From Parabacteroides gordonii MS-1 = DSM 23371 (GTDB lineage Bacteria; Bacteroidota; Bacteroidia; Bacteroidales; Tannerellaceae), in assembly GCF_000969825.1 (NCBI RefSeq), contig NZ_KQ033919.1:1836173-1900172 (forward strand): a stretch of DNA of 64,000 nt. The letters are read 5' to 3'. Shown one piece after another: positions 55,340 through 63,313 of the stretch. The notes beneath the pieces were generated by a model that was not told where the DNA came from, made no database searches, and saw only the letters and a list, made by a program, of their open reading frames with translations. A program made the translations under genes and the position numbers. Positions within the stretch are counted from its first letter, which is position 1. Every line of letters begins with the position of its first letter.

Positions 55340-56353
55340 ATGGCCAGGAAAAGACACATATCATTGAAAGACCTCGCAAACGAACTGGGAGTCTCTGTTT
55401 CGACTGTCTCACGGGCACTGAACGACAGTTATGAGATCAGTCCCGAGATGCGGGAGCGTGTAAAGGCGCTTGCCGAGCAGTGGAACTATCGTCCCAACCC
55501 TTTTGCCCTTAGCCTGCTGAAGAATACGCCGCGTATTATCGGTATTATCGTGCCCGATCTGGTTACTCATTTCTATTCTTCCATCATCAGCGGCATAAAT
55601 GATGTGGCGCGGAAGAACGGTTATTCGGTTATCATCACCTCTTCATACGAGCAGTACGAACAGGAGCTGCATTGCGTGGAAGACTTGGTGAATATGCGTG
55701 TGGAAGGTATACTGGCTTGTCTTTCACAGGAAACGATCGATTATTCCCATTTCCTTTCTCTGTCCGATATGGATATCCCGTTGGTCTTTTTCGACCGGGT
55801 ATGCATGCCGAACGCTATCCCTTCGGTGGTGGCGGATAATATGGAGTCGGCTCTCGTTGCGACCAAACATTTGTTACAAACGGGATCTAAACGGGTCGCT
55901 TTTCTCGGTGGTTCCGATCATCTGGAGATCGTGCGACAGCGTAAAGCCGGATATCTGGCGGCACTTGCCGAACTGGGTATTCCGGTTGAAGAGGAGTTGA
56001 TAATCTGTGAAAAGATGACTTACAGCGAAGGGCGCGAAGGATGCAGCCGCCTGCTTTCGTTGCCGGCGCCGCCCGATGCGATCCTTGCCATGAATGATAC
56101 GCTGGCCTTTGCCGCCATGAAGGAAATCAAGAAGCATGGTTTGCGTATCCCTTCCGATATCTCGCTTATCGGTTATACCGATGAGCTGCATTCCAACTAT
56201 GTGGAACCAGCCCTTACCGCCGTCACTCACCAGACCTATAAAATGGGAGAGGAGTGTTGCAGCCTGTTACTGAAGCAGATAAAAAAAAGGGAGAAACCCC
56301 GCCAGATCGTTGTTCCTACCCATCTGTCGGTACGGGAGAGTTCGATAAAATAG
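55340..56353 (+). CDS. LacI-family transcriptional regulator
   Basis: 337 residues. N-terminal HTH: ISLKDLANELGVSVSTVSRALNDS and the hinge helix region NPFALSLLKNTPRIIGIIVPDL. The periplasmic-binding-protein-like effector domain follows (about 60-337). It likely represses the L-galactose run from the palindrome 68 nt upstream, released by a pathway sugar. Transcribed away from that run. Confidence 0.94.
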   Translation: MARKRHISLKDLANELGVSVSTVSRALNDSYEISPEMRERVKALAEQWNYRPNPFALSLLKNTPRIIGIIVPDLVTHFYSSIISGINDVARKNGYSVIITSSYEQYEQELHCVEDLVNMRVEGILACLSQETIDYSHFLSLSDMDIPLVFFDRVCMPNAIPSVVADNMESALVATKHLLQTGSKRVAFLGGSDHLEIVRQRKAGYLAALAELGIPVEEELIICEKMTYSEGREGCSRLLSLPAPPDAILAMNDTLAFAAMKEIKKHGLRIPSDISLIGYTDELHSNYVEPALTAVTHQTYKMGEECCSLLLKQIKKREKPRQIVVPTHLSVRESSIK

Positions 56354-56389
56354 TTTGTTCCCGTACCGAAATGCCATTTCATTACATGT

Positions 56390-57583
56390 TTATTTGGAAT
56401 TGATCCAGGTAAGCTTATGCCACAGGCTTTCAAGTGGCCCTTGTTTGTGACTTTTCAGCCACCATTTACAGAAGTTGACCTGCAGGAGGAACAGGACGAA
56501 GCCAATGAGCAAACTGATTGTGTAGCCGCAGTAAGGTGCCAGATATAATCCGAACGGGAAGTAAATAATTGCACCAAATATAGATTGTGATACATAGTTC
56601 GTCAGACTCATTTTACCATAGAACCGCAGTCCGGAAGTCAGTTTCTTGAACGCCTCTTTCTGGTATAACAGAACGAATGAAGCTACCAGTACGATCGTAA
56701 AGGCAAACTTCTGCCACATATCCAGAATGACGCCGACGCTTTGTTGAATAATAGGGGTGTCGCTGTTATCATATAGCATGACTTTTAGCTGATACAACGG
56801 GCAGAAGACGATAGCCGAAATGATCAGGGCTTTTATCCAGAAACGAGTATTGTTGTCGGATGTGACGAATAGCTGTTTCCTGCCGATCAGGAATCCGAGC
56901 ATAAACAATCCGGCTGTCTGCAGGAAACGTCCGGCTCCTATTGCCCAGAACAGGCTGGCTTTTTGTCCTAAGGTGATATTTCCGAGGATGAATTTCCCGA
57001 AGTCACCTTCTTTGGTATAGGCGGCAACCTCTCCGTACATTTCTCCGACTCCCAGATTAGGCAAGGTGTATTCGGGGTTAAAGAGACTTGCAATATAATG
57101 GAACCATTCTACCGGTTGTAATAGCAGGATAATGGCCGTGATAAGTACAGCTTTGTCACTCCATTTGCGCACGAGGAAAAGAAATATACCTACGATGCTG
57201 AATAAGAGTAATACGTCGCCAGCCGGGAAGAAGGCAGCATTCAATGTTGCAAAACCGGCCAGTAGAAGCAGACGCCACAGGAAGCGGTATCCGAAATCTT
57301 TCCCCTTCATTTGCTGGTTGGTATATTGGATATAAAAGGTGAAACCGAATAATAAGGCGAAGATCGCATACGCTTTCCCGGCAAAAAGAGAAAAGGTGAT
57401 ACTGAATACTCCTTCATTCAAAATATTCAGCCAACCCGGTTGGGTGGCAACATCCGGATAAACCGGAAAGATAAAATGTTCCAGACTGTGAACTAGTAAA
57501 ATTGCCATGACGGCAAAGCCTCTTAGGGCGTCAACGACCTCTATACGGGGCGTTTTTGTGATTGCAGATTGTTGCGTGTTCAT
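56390..57583 (-). CDS. DUF418-family membrane protein
   Basis: 397 residues from the ATG at 57583; a longer frame upstream lies before the -7 box (57627-57634, TATATTTG) and is rejected. The start PRIEVVDALRGFAVMAILLVHSLEHF is typical of the acyltransferase-3-like/DUF418 family. Ten or so TM segments follow; the C-terminal DUF418 part has GRFLQTAGLFMLGFLIGRK, FYGKMSLTNYVSQSIFG and a Trp-rich end. Function is unknown; membrane transport or acyl transfer is suggested for the family. Confidence 0.87.
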   Translation of the reverse strand: MNTQQSAITKTPRIEVVDALRGFAVMAILLVHSLEHFIFPVYPDVATQPGWLNILNEGVFSITFSLFAGKAYAIFALLFGFTFYIQYTNQQMKGKDFGYRFLWRLLLLAGFATLNAAFFPAGDVLLLFSIVGIFLFLVRKWSDKAVLITAIILLLQPVEWFHYIASLFNPEYTLPNLGVGEMYGEVAAYTKEGDFGKFILGNITLGQKASLFWAIGAGRFLQTAGLFMLGFLIGRKQLFVTSDNNTRFWIKALIISAIVFCPLYQLKVMLYDNSDTPIIQQSVGVILDMWQKFAFTIVLVASFVLLYQKEAFKKLTSGLRFYGKMSLTNYVSQSIFGAIIYFPFGLYLAPYCGYTISLLIGFVLFLLQVNFCKWWLKSHKQGPLESLWHKLTWINSK

Positions 57584-57648
57584 CGATTGATTAATTGTTT
57601 TTCCTGGTTTAGAATTAATGAAGGTACAAATATAAGAAAATGACAGAA

Positions 57649-57690
57649 AAAAGGAAGTGTATCTGTCTATATTCAGATACACTTCCTTTT
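57649..57690. terminator. Terminator of aspA
   Basis: A perfect 17-bp stem (57649-57665 with 57674-57690), 8-nt loop, with T-runs on both strands. It lies 26 nt after the aspA stop. Confidence 0.92.
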
Positions 57691-57715
57691 AAGTGATAGC
57701 AAATCGATGGATAAG

Positions 57716-59149
57716 TTATTTGGCCGGATGAATATCCAGCTTTACCGGATGGATCATATTTTCCGGGCTTAAAATCGTATCCAGTTGTTCTTTCGTCAGG
57801 ATGCCGTGATCCAGTACCAGCTGATACACGCTTTTACCTGTCTCCAATGCCTCTTTGGCTATTTTCGTGGAGTTCTTATAACCGATAACCGGGTTTAAAG
57901 CTGTTACTACACCAATGCTGTGATGTACTTCTTCGATGCAATGTTCGGCATTGGCTATAATTCCTTCTACACAAAGGGTACGAAGTGTCTCAAAACCGTT
58001 CATAAGTAATTCGGCAGACTCAAAGCAACATTGTGCCATTACCGGCTCCATCGCATTCAGTTCCATTTGGGCAGCTTCACCGGCCATTGTCACACAAAGC
58101 TCATTTCCGATCACCTTGTAGGCGATCTGGTTCATAACTTCCGGAATAACCGGATTTACTTTTCCAGGCATGATGGAAGATCCCGGTTGCATTGCCGGCA
58201 GATTGAACTCACCCAGCCCACAGCGCGGGCCGCTGGCCAACAGGCGAAGATCATTACATATCTTATTTATTTTGACGGCTACCCGTTTCATGGCAGCGGC
58301 ATAACCTACCAAGCAGGAGGTGTCGGAAGTGGCACCGACCAGATCGGCAGACAATTTGATATTCCATCCGGTGATTTTACGTAAAGCTTCGATACATTTT
58401 TCTGCATATCCCGGTTCTGCACAAATTCCTGTACCGATAGCTGTTGCTCCCATATTGACGGTCAGGAAATCATTTGCCGCATGATCCAGATGAGCGATCT
58501 CATCCTGCAGGATACTGGCAAAACCATTGAATGTCTGTCCCAATGTCATAGGAACGGCATCTTCCAACTGGGTACGTCCCATTTTAATAATGTGTGCAAA
58601 TTCTTCCCCTTTTTTACGGAAAGAAGAGATCAGCGCTTCCAGATAAGGGATCAACCGGAGATGTGTGGCATACATACCCAGATGTATCGCTGTCGGATAG
58701 GCATCGTTGGTCGATTGCGAACGGTTCACGTGGTCGTTGGGTGAACAATAAGTATATTCTCCCCGCTGGTGTCCCATGATTTCAAGGGCACGGTTGGCTA
58801 TGACTTCGTTGGCGTTCATATTGCTGGTCGTACCGGCTCCCCCCTGGATCATATCGACCGGGAATTGCTCATGGTGTTGTCCGTCTAATATCTCGTGGCA
58901 GGCCTGTGTGATGGCACGGTATTGTTCGTCTGTCAGTAGTCCCAGAGCGAAGTTCGCTTCGGCGGCTGCCATTTTGGTGATTGCGAGTCCGTTGATAAAT
59001 AGCGGATATTCGTTGAGATGGAATTTGCTGATGGAGAAGTTTTCGATTCCTCTGAGTGTTTGTACACCATATAATGCTTCGGCCGGTATTTCCCGTGCAC
59101 CGATCAGGTCGCTTTCGGTGCGGGTTTTACCTGTAAATTCAGTCTTCAT
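57716..59149 (-). CDS. aspA: Aspartate ammonia-lyase
   Basis: 477 residues, cytoplasmic. Fumarase/aspartase signature GSSIMPGKVNPVIPEV with the catalytic Ser; TSNMNANEVIANRALE, YCSPNDHVNRSQSTNDAYPTA upstream and MGRTQLEDAVPMTLGQ. It converts aspartate to fumarate and ammonia, feeding fumarate respiration in anaerobes. A full promoter is seen at 59218-59248. Confidence 0.96.
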   Translation of the reverse strand: MKTEFTGKTRTESDLIGAREIPAEALYGVQTLRGIENFSISKFHLNEYPLFINGLAITKMAAAEANFALGLLTDEQYRAITQACHEILDGQHHEQFPVDMIQGGAGTTSNMNANEVIANRALEIMGHQRGEYTYCSPNDHVNRSQSTNDAYPTAIHLGMYATHLRLIPYLEALISSFRKKGEEFAHIIKMGRTQLEDAVPMTLGQTFNGFASILQDEIAHLDHAANDFLTVNMGATAIGTGICAEPGYAEKCIEALRKITGWNIKLSADLVGATSDTSCLVGYAAAMKRVAVKINKICNDLRLLASGPRCGLGEFNLPAMQPGSSIMPGKVNPVIPEVMNQIAYKVIGNELCVTMAGEAAQMELNAMEPVMAQCCFESAELLMNGFETLRTLCVEGIIANAEHCIEEVHHSIGVVTALNPVIGYKNSTKIAKEALETGKSVYQLVLDHGILTKEQLDTILSPENMIHPVKLDIHPAK

Positions 59150-59217
59150 ATCAATACGTAGTTTTATAATGTTTATATTAAATGCATGTAAAATGCGAAT
59201 GTCTTTTGTTTACGTGA

Positions 59218-59248
59218 CAAAGATATGAAATGTCAAATTGAAATCAAA
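59218..59248 (-). promoter_or_regulatory. Promoter of aspA
   Basis: On the minus strand TTTG (59245-59248), 19 nt, then TATCTTTG (59218-59225): an exact Bacteroidetes consensus, 69 nt before the ATG. Confidence 0.8.
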
Positions 59249-59324
59249 AAATGTTTTGACGTATTTAAAATGTGTCAATGTTTTTATTTGAAATGTGTAT
59301 GATGTGATTGTTTGGTGTTAAAAT

Positions 59325-59366
59325 GATATTACCGGCTAGTGCCCGTAGACGCTAACCGGTAATATC
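59325..59366 (-). terminator. Hairpin/terminator of ribB
   Basis: A 15-bp stem with one G-U pair (59325-59339 with 59352-59366), 12-nt loop, followed on the minus strand by a short T-run. It lies 16 nt after the ribB stop. Confidence 0.75.
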
Positions 59367-59381
59367 ACCTGTTAGCTGATA

Positions 59382-60011
59382 TTACTGTCTGTATTTGCAT
59401 ATATCGTCTACGGAGACGACGGTCATATCATGGTGAGCAGCGAAGCGGATGATTTCGGGGAGGCGTGCCATTGTTCCGTTTTCGTTGGTCAGTTCGCAAA
59501 GAACAGCCGTGTCTCCCAGGCCGGCAAGTTTTACCAGATCGACGCTTCCTTCGGTATGCCCCCTTCTTTCTAAAACTCCATTCTCTCTGGCTCGTAAAGG
59601 GAAAACATGTCCCGGGTGAGACAGGTCTTCCGGTTGGGCATTGGGGGCGATGGCTGTTTTGATTGTTTGTATACGGTCGGCAGCAGAGACACCGGTGGTA
59701 ACACCTTCTTTCGCTTCGATGGAGATCGTAAAGGCTGTCTGGTTTTTGCTTGTGTTGTCTTCTACCATCTGATGTAGCCCGAGCGAATTACATTTTTCAG
59801 GAGTGAGGCAGAGGCATACTATTCCGCTACATTCACGGATCATCAGGGCCATATCTTTTACGGTCATTTTTTCTGCGGAATAGATGATATCCCCTTCATT
59901 TTCCCTGTTCTCATCGTCGACCAGTAAAATACCTTTTCCTGCCTGCAAATAGCTGATTGCTTTTTCTACGCGTGCCTTGTAGTCAACGCCGAAATCTTTG
60001 ATAGTTTTCAT
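59382..60011 (-). CDS. ribB: 3,4-dihydroxy-2-butanone-4-phosphate synthase
   Basis: 209 residues from the ATG at 60011; a TTG two codons earlier is rejected. DHBP synthase only, with no fused GTP cyclohydrolase II. Motifs [17 protein letters not shown] (metal and phosphate), [23 protein letters not shown] and [10 protein letters not shown]. It makes the 4-carbon unit of riboflavin from ribulose-5-phosphate. Controlled by the FMN riboswitch upstream. Confidence 0.95.
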   Translation of the reverse strand: MKTIKDFGVDYKARVEKAISYLQAGKGILLVDDENRENEGDIIYSAEKMTVKDMALMIRECSGIVCLCLTPEKCNSLGLHQMVEDNTSKNQTAFTISIEAKEGVTTGVSAADRIQTIKTAIAPNAQPEDLSHPGHVFPLRARENGVLERRGHTEGSVDLVKLAGLGDTAVLCELTNENGTMARLPEIIRFAAHHDMTVVSVDDICKYRQ

Positions 60012-60135
60012 TTTCAAACCCTGTTATTAAGTAGTTGTTTATAAATTAAGGTATGCGACAGGGCAAAGGGAGGCAGATGCAACATTTTCCCCTACATATA
60101 TATTATGTTGGTAGAAATGTCATATCGATAAATAC

Positions 60136-60268
60136 TGTCTTCTTCTCTCATCCAGACTTTAACTGTCGGTTCCGGAATTTCACCGAATCAGTCTCCTGTT
60201 CATACGTCCAGAAGAGTCGCGGACTGTCACCGCCGGTAGGGAATCTCACCCTGCCCCGAAGAATACTG
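60136..60268 (-). promoter_or_regulatory. FMN riboswitch (RFN element)
   Basis: On the minus strand the conserved blocks appear in order: CTTCGGGGCAGGGTGA, CCCTACCGGCGGTG, AGTCCGCGA, GGTGAAATTCCGGAACC, GACAGTTAAAGTCTGGATG and GAGAGAAGA. All paired stems of the RFN fold are present. It ends about 125 nt before ribB. A -7 box (TATTTTTG, 60273-60280) lies just in front. FMN binding would turn down ribB. Confidence 0.96.
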
Positions 60269-60363
60269 AGTGCAAAAATAGAAAGAATTAGGAAAACAAA
60301 CAGAAATGAACCGACTAAATAAGGTTTTTTACTACATTTGTGCATATCCACAAAATCAAATTT

Positions 60364-60549
60364 ATGAAGCACCATTGTAATGAATGCCCGTTACGGGCGA
60401 AGCACGATAGAAAACCGCAGTCTTTAATGGGGCGTTTTTGGCGTTGGCACATTAATTTTTGTCCGGGTTGGAAAGCCTATTTTCTTTCGTTAAGCATCGA
60501 AGAACAACAGGCTTTACGTGAGAAATATAATTTTAGTAAATACCAATGA
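60364..60549 (+). CDS. Small Cys-containing protein of unknown function
   Basis: 61 residues from the ATG at 60364. A TACATTTG box at 60333-60340 just upstream is a likely -7 element and excludes the longer GTG start. It begins MKHHCNECPLRAKHDRKP with a CxxC pair, then RFWRWHINFCPGWKAYF with a third Cys; this could bind a metal. The C-terminal half is helical (LSIEEQQALREKYN). Its stop overlaps the next start (ATGA at 60546-60549), so the two are translationally coupled. Family not recognised with certainty. Confidence 0.75.
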   Translation: MKHHCNECPLRAKHDRKPQSLMGRFWRWHINFCPGWKAYFLSLSIEEQQALREKYNFSKYQ

Positions 60550-61604
60550 TCCATATGATTACTGATATCCGTTTACGAAGCCAACAGTTGGTGAAGCCTG
60601 AATTCAATGATCCGAAAGATCTTGTATCGTGGATGGGAGCTATGCAGGCGCAGGATTATCCGAGGGTGAAATGGGCACTGGGTATCAGGCTTAAATCGCC
60701 AAAGATCAAGGCCGTTGATGAGGCTATCCGGCGAGGTGACATTCTCCGTACCCATGTGATGCGGCCTACATGGCATTTTGTTACTGCCGAAGATATCCGC
60801 TGGATGTTGAAACTTTCCTCGCAGCGGATCATAGCTGCCTGCAATTCGTTTGCGAAAGGGAATGGAGTTGATATCGCGGAAAGTATTTATACAAAAGCCA
60901 ATGATTTGTTTGTAAAGATATTGGAGGGAAATAATCACCTGACAAAGCAAGAACTGGAAGACGAGATCGTAAAGGCCGGCATTCTCCCCGATTCCCCTAA
61001 GTTAGGCTATCTTTTCACACGGGCAGAACAGGAAGGAATTATATGCAGTGGCAACGATAAAGGCGGTAAGTTTACTTATGCACTGCTTGAAGAGCGGGCT
61101 CCGATGGCAAAAGATTTGCCCCGGGAAGAGGCGCTGGCTTTATTGGCGAGGAAGTATTTCTGTAGCCATTCTCCTGCAAGCCTGGAGGATTTTGTATGGT
61201 GGTCTGGCTTACCTGTCATTGATGCCCGGCAGGCCATAGGCTTGATCGATGCGGAACTGATAAAAGAGAAGTTTGCCTCTCAAAACTTATTTGTGCATCA
61301 ACAGTGGGGCAAGAGGATAAAAAGTAGTGATGTGTTGCATTTCCTACCGCCTTACGACGAATATCTGATCAGCTATAAGGATCGTACGGCGGCAATGGAT
61401 AAGGAGCATCATCCTAAGGCATTTAATAATTTCGGTATATTTTATCCGGTCATATTACACAACGGAAGGATTATCGGTAACTGGAAGAAAACAGTAAAGA
61501 AAGGAGATATCTCCATTGAAACCTCTTTCTTCGGTGAATATCAAAAGCCGGATGATGAGCAAATAGAAAAGGCGGCGGATAGATACAAACGTTTTGTTTT
61601 ATAA
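60546..61604 (+). CDS. Winged-helix protein of the AlkZ/YcaQ DNA glycosylase superfamily (HTH_42)
   Basis: 352 residues, cytoplasmic. The N-terminal half shows WMGAMQAQDYPRVKWALG; the Q-A-Q matches the QxQ catalytic motif of AlkZ-like glycosylases. Next RGDILRTHVMRPTWHFV, the typical family start of winged helices, and the C-terminal HFLPPYDEYLISYKDR. Relatives unhook interstrand crosslinks or remove alkylated bases, while several only bind DNA. Coupled to the small Cys protein. Confidence 0.85.
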   Translation: MIHMITDIRLRSQQLVKPEFNDPKDLVSWMGAMQAQDYPRVKWALGIRLKSPKIKAVDEAIRRGDILRTHVMRPTWHFVTAEDIRWMLKLSSQRIIAACNSFAKGNGVDIAESIYTKANDLFVKILEGNNHLTKQELEDEIVKAGILPDSPKLGYLFTRAEQEGIICSGNDKGGKFTYALLEERAPMAKDLPREEALALLARKYFCSHSPASLEDFVWWSGLPVIDARQAIGLIDAELIKEKFASQNLFVHQQWGKRIKSSDVLHFLPPYDEYLISYKDRTAAMDKEHHPKAFNNFGIFYPVILHNGRIIGNWKKTVKKGDISIETSFFGEYQKPDDEQIEKAADRYKRFVL

Positions 61605-61656
61605 TTTATAAAACAATATAATCCCTTTGGGCTAGTGTTGTTTGATGTAATCGATT

Positions 61657-61829
61657 TTACAGTCTTCGGTAACCTAGATAATCTATATCTTCCGGAGAGG
61701 CAACAGTATAGGCTTCTGCCATATTCAGTTTGTAGCTGTCTGCCAGTATGATTCGTTTTCGGGCACGTTCTATCATTAGCCGCTTCATCATCGCCTCTTC
61801 TCTGTCGGGTGCTGTTATAATGTGATGAC
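61657..61829 (-). pseudogene. C-terminal remnant of a DeoR/GlpR-type regulator
   Basis: A frame reading GHHIITAPDREEAMMKRLM, then RARKRIILADSYKLN, AYTVASPEDIDYLGYRRL and a stop at 61657 matches the end of DeoR-family sugar-responsive regulators (the conserved ADSxK region). The HTH and most of the sensor domain are gone. It overlaps the last bases of the MBL gene in another frame. No start codon or upstream part is present. Confidence 0.6.
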
Positions 61830-62624
61830 CTCCATATCCTCCGGGACGAAAATATTCCCGGAGAAGTTCTCCTGTGCTTCGGCTGTATATTTTTCTTTAC
61901 GTGTAGCGAGGGTTTTGTCCTCCGTATGGTATAACAGCAGGTTCTTGATATTCAGTTGTTGAGCGATCTTTCCGGCATCCAGTGCCGTACTGTGATGTTT
62001 TTCGTACGGCTTGAAGGTTTCTCTGTCTTCGTATAGACAAAAGGCTTCGCATAGCATCCAATCGGCATCTGCAACAAATGGACGGTTGGCTTCATTGTAC
62101 GGTTCGTCTCCGAGGCAGACCAAACTCTTGCCGTTGGGAAGTGCAGTGCGGAATCCGTATTGTTTTTCTTTAGTCGAGCCGATGTCGAAACATTGGAAGT
62201 CCATGCCGATTGCTGTAAAGGTTTCACCATGGTGTACTTCGCATAATTGGATATCCCGGCTGATATGTGCCGTTATTTTTGGGGGCAATATCAGTTCGCA
62301 AATAGTATTCAGAACTTTTATAACCTTATCATGCCCGTATATTTTTAATCTCCCTTGATATTTCCCTTTATTCATTTGTTGGGCAATAATGCGTATCATC
62401 CAGATTATTCCCAGGATATGGTCGGTATGGGCGTGGGTTACAAATATTTCATGTATCGCGGAATAAGGGATATTGGCTTTTTCCAATTGGGCAAGAATGC
62501 CGTTTCCTCCACCGGCATCCACCAGCAGGAAATCGTTGTTCTGTTTCAACGCAAAGCAAGTATTATAGCAACGGGTAACTGTCGCATTACCCGTTCCCAG
62601 TATGATAAGTTCTGTATTTTGCAT
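61815..62624 (-). CDS. MBL-fold metallo-hydrolase (RNase Z/lactonase-like)
   Basis: 269 residues, cytoplasmic. HAHTDHILG is the zinc motif HxHxDH; DAGGGNGIL and YEKHHSTALDAGKIAQQL (His) give further ligands. It is similar to tRNase Z-like and cyclic-ester hydrolases of Bacteroidetes, but the exact substrate cannot be told. It has a TATCTTTG -7 box at 62649-62656. Confidence 0.87.
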   Translation of the reverse strand: MQNTELIILGTGNATVTRCYNTCFALKQNNDFLLVDAGGGNGILAQLEKANIPYSAIHEIFVTHAHTDHILGIIWMIRIIAQQMNKGKYQGRLKIYGHDKVIKVLNTICELILPPKITAHISRDIQLCEVHHGETFTAIGMDFQCFDIGSTKEKQYGFRTALPNGKSLVCLGDEPYNEANRPFVADADWMLCEAFCLYEDRETFKPYEKHHSTALDAGKIAQQLNIKNLLLYHTEDKTLATRKEKYTAEAQENFSGNIFVPEDMEVITL

Positions 62625-62672
62625 AAATATATCTTTCTGTTAAGCATACAAAGATATAGGGTTATGCAAGTA

Positions 62673-63305
62673 TTATCGACATGCTTTTAGTTTCCTTTTC
62701 AGATACCAGGTAATGAGGGCGAGTGTTACCAATGCCACAAAAACATAGCTTATTTCTCTGCTGTATCTCTCCAGTTCTTCCAGCAACCGGTCTTCCGGAA
62801 GTATCTGTGCCAGGTAATATCCGAGCAGCACCAGGATACTGTTCCAGATGGCCGAACCGAGCGTTGTGAACAGGATGAAGGCGGGAAGCCGCATTCGTGC
62901 CAGTCCGGCAGGGATGGAAATGAACTGCCGTACGGCCGGTATTAATCTTCCGAAGAAAGTAGATATTTTTCCATGCTTTAGAAAGAATGACTCCACATAC
63001 TCTATCTTTTGCCGGTTTATGCCGAGCAGATGGCCGAAGCGGCTGTCGGCAAATTTATAGACGATGGGCCTGCCGACGAAGAGGGCGAGATGGTAATTGA
63101 TCAACGCCCCAATGAGCGCTCCCAAGGTTGTGAAAAGTATCACGAGGAAAATATTCATCTCACCGTTTGCCGCCTTGTAGGCGGCAGGTGTGACGATCAA
63201 CTCGGATGGTAGCGGAACCAGCGAGTTTTCAAGTATCATGAGGATTAAAATCACCCAATAGCTGAGGTGCTCCAGGCACCATTGGATTAAATCAGAAAAG
63301 TCCAT
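62673..63305 (-). CDS. DedA-family membrane protein
   Basis: 210 residues. Family start MILENSLVPLPSELIVTPA (Pro/Glu in the first re-entrant part), FGRLIPAVRQFISIPAGLARM (conserved Arg) and C-terminal TM at about 180-200. DedA proteins move lipid carriers such as undecaprenyl phosphate or affect the proton-motive force. Starts 8 nt after the CBS-domain gene, so co-transcribed. Confidence 0.92.
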   Translation of the reverse strand: MDFSDLIQWCLEHLSYWVILILMILENSLVPLPSELIVTPAAYKAANGEMNIFLVILFTTLGALIGALINYHLALFVGRPIVYKFADSRFGHLLGINRQKIEYVESFFLKHGKISTFFGRLIPAVRQFISIPAGLARMRLPAFILFTTLGSAIWNSILVLLGYYLAQILPEDRLLEELERYSREISYVFVALVTLALITWYLKRKLKACR

Positions 63306-63313
63306 AGGGTATT

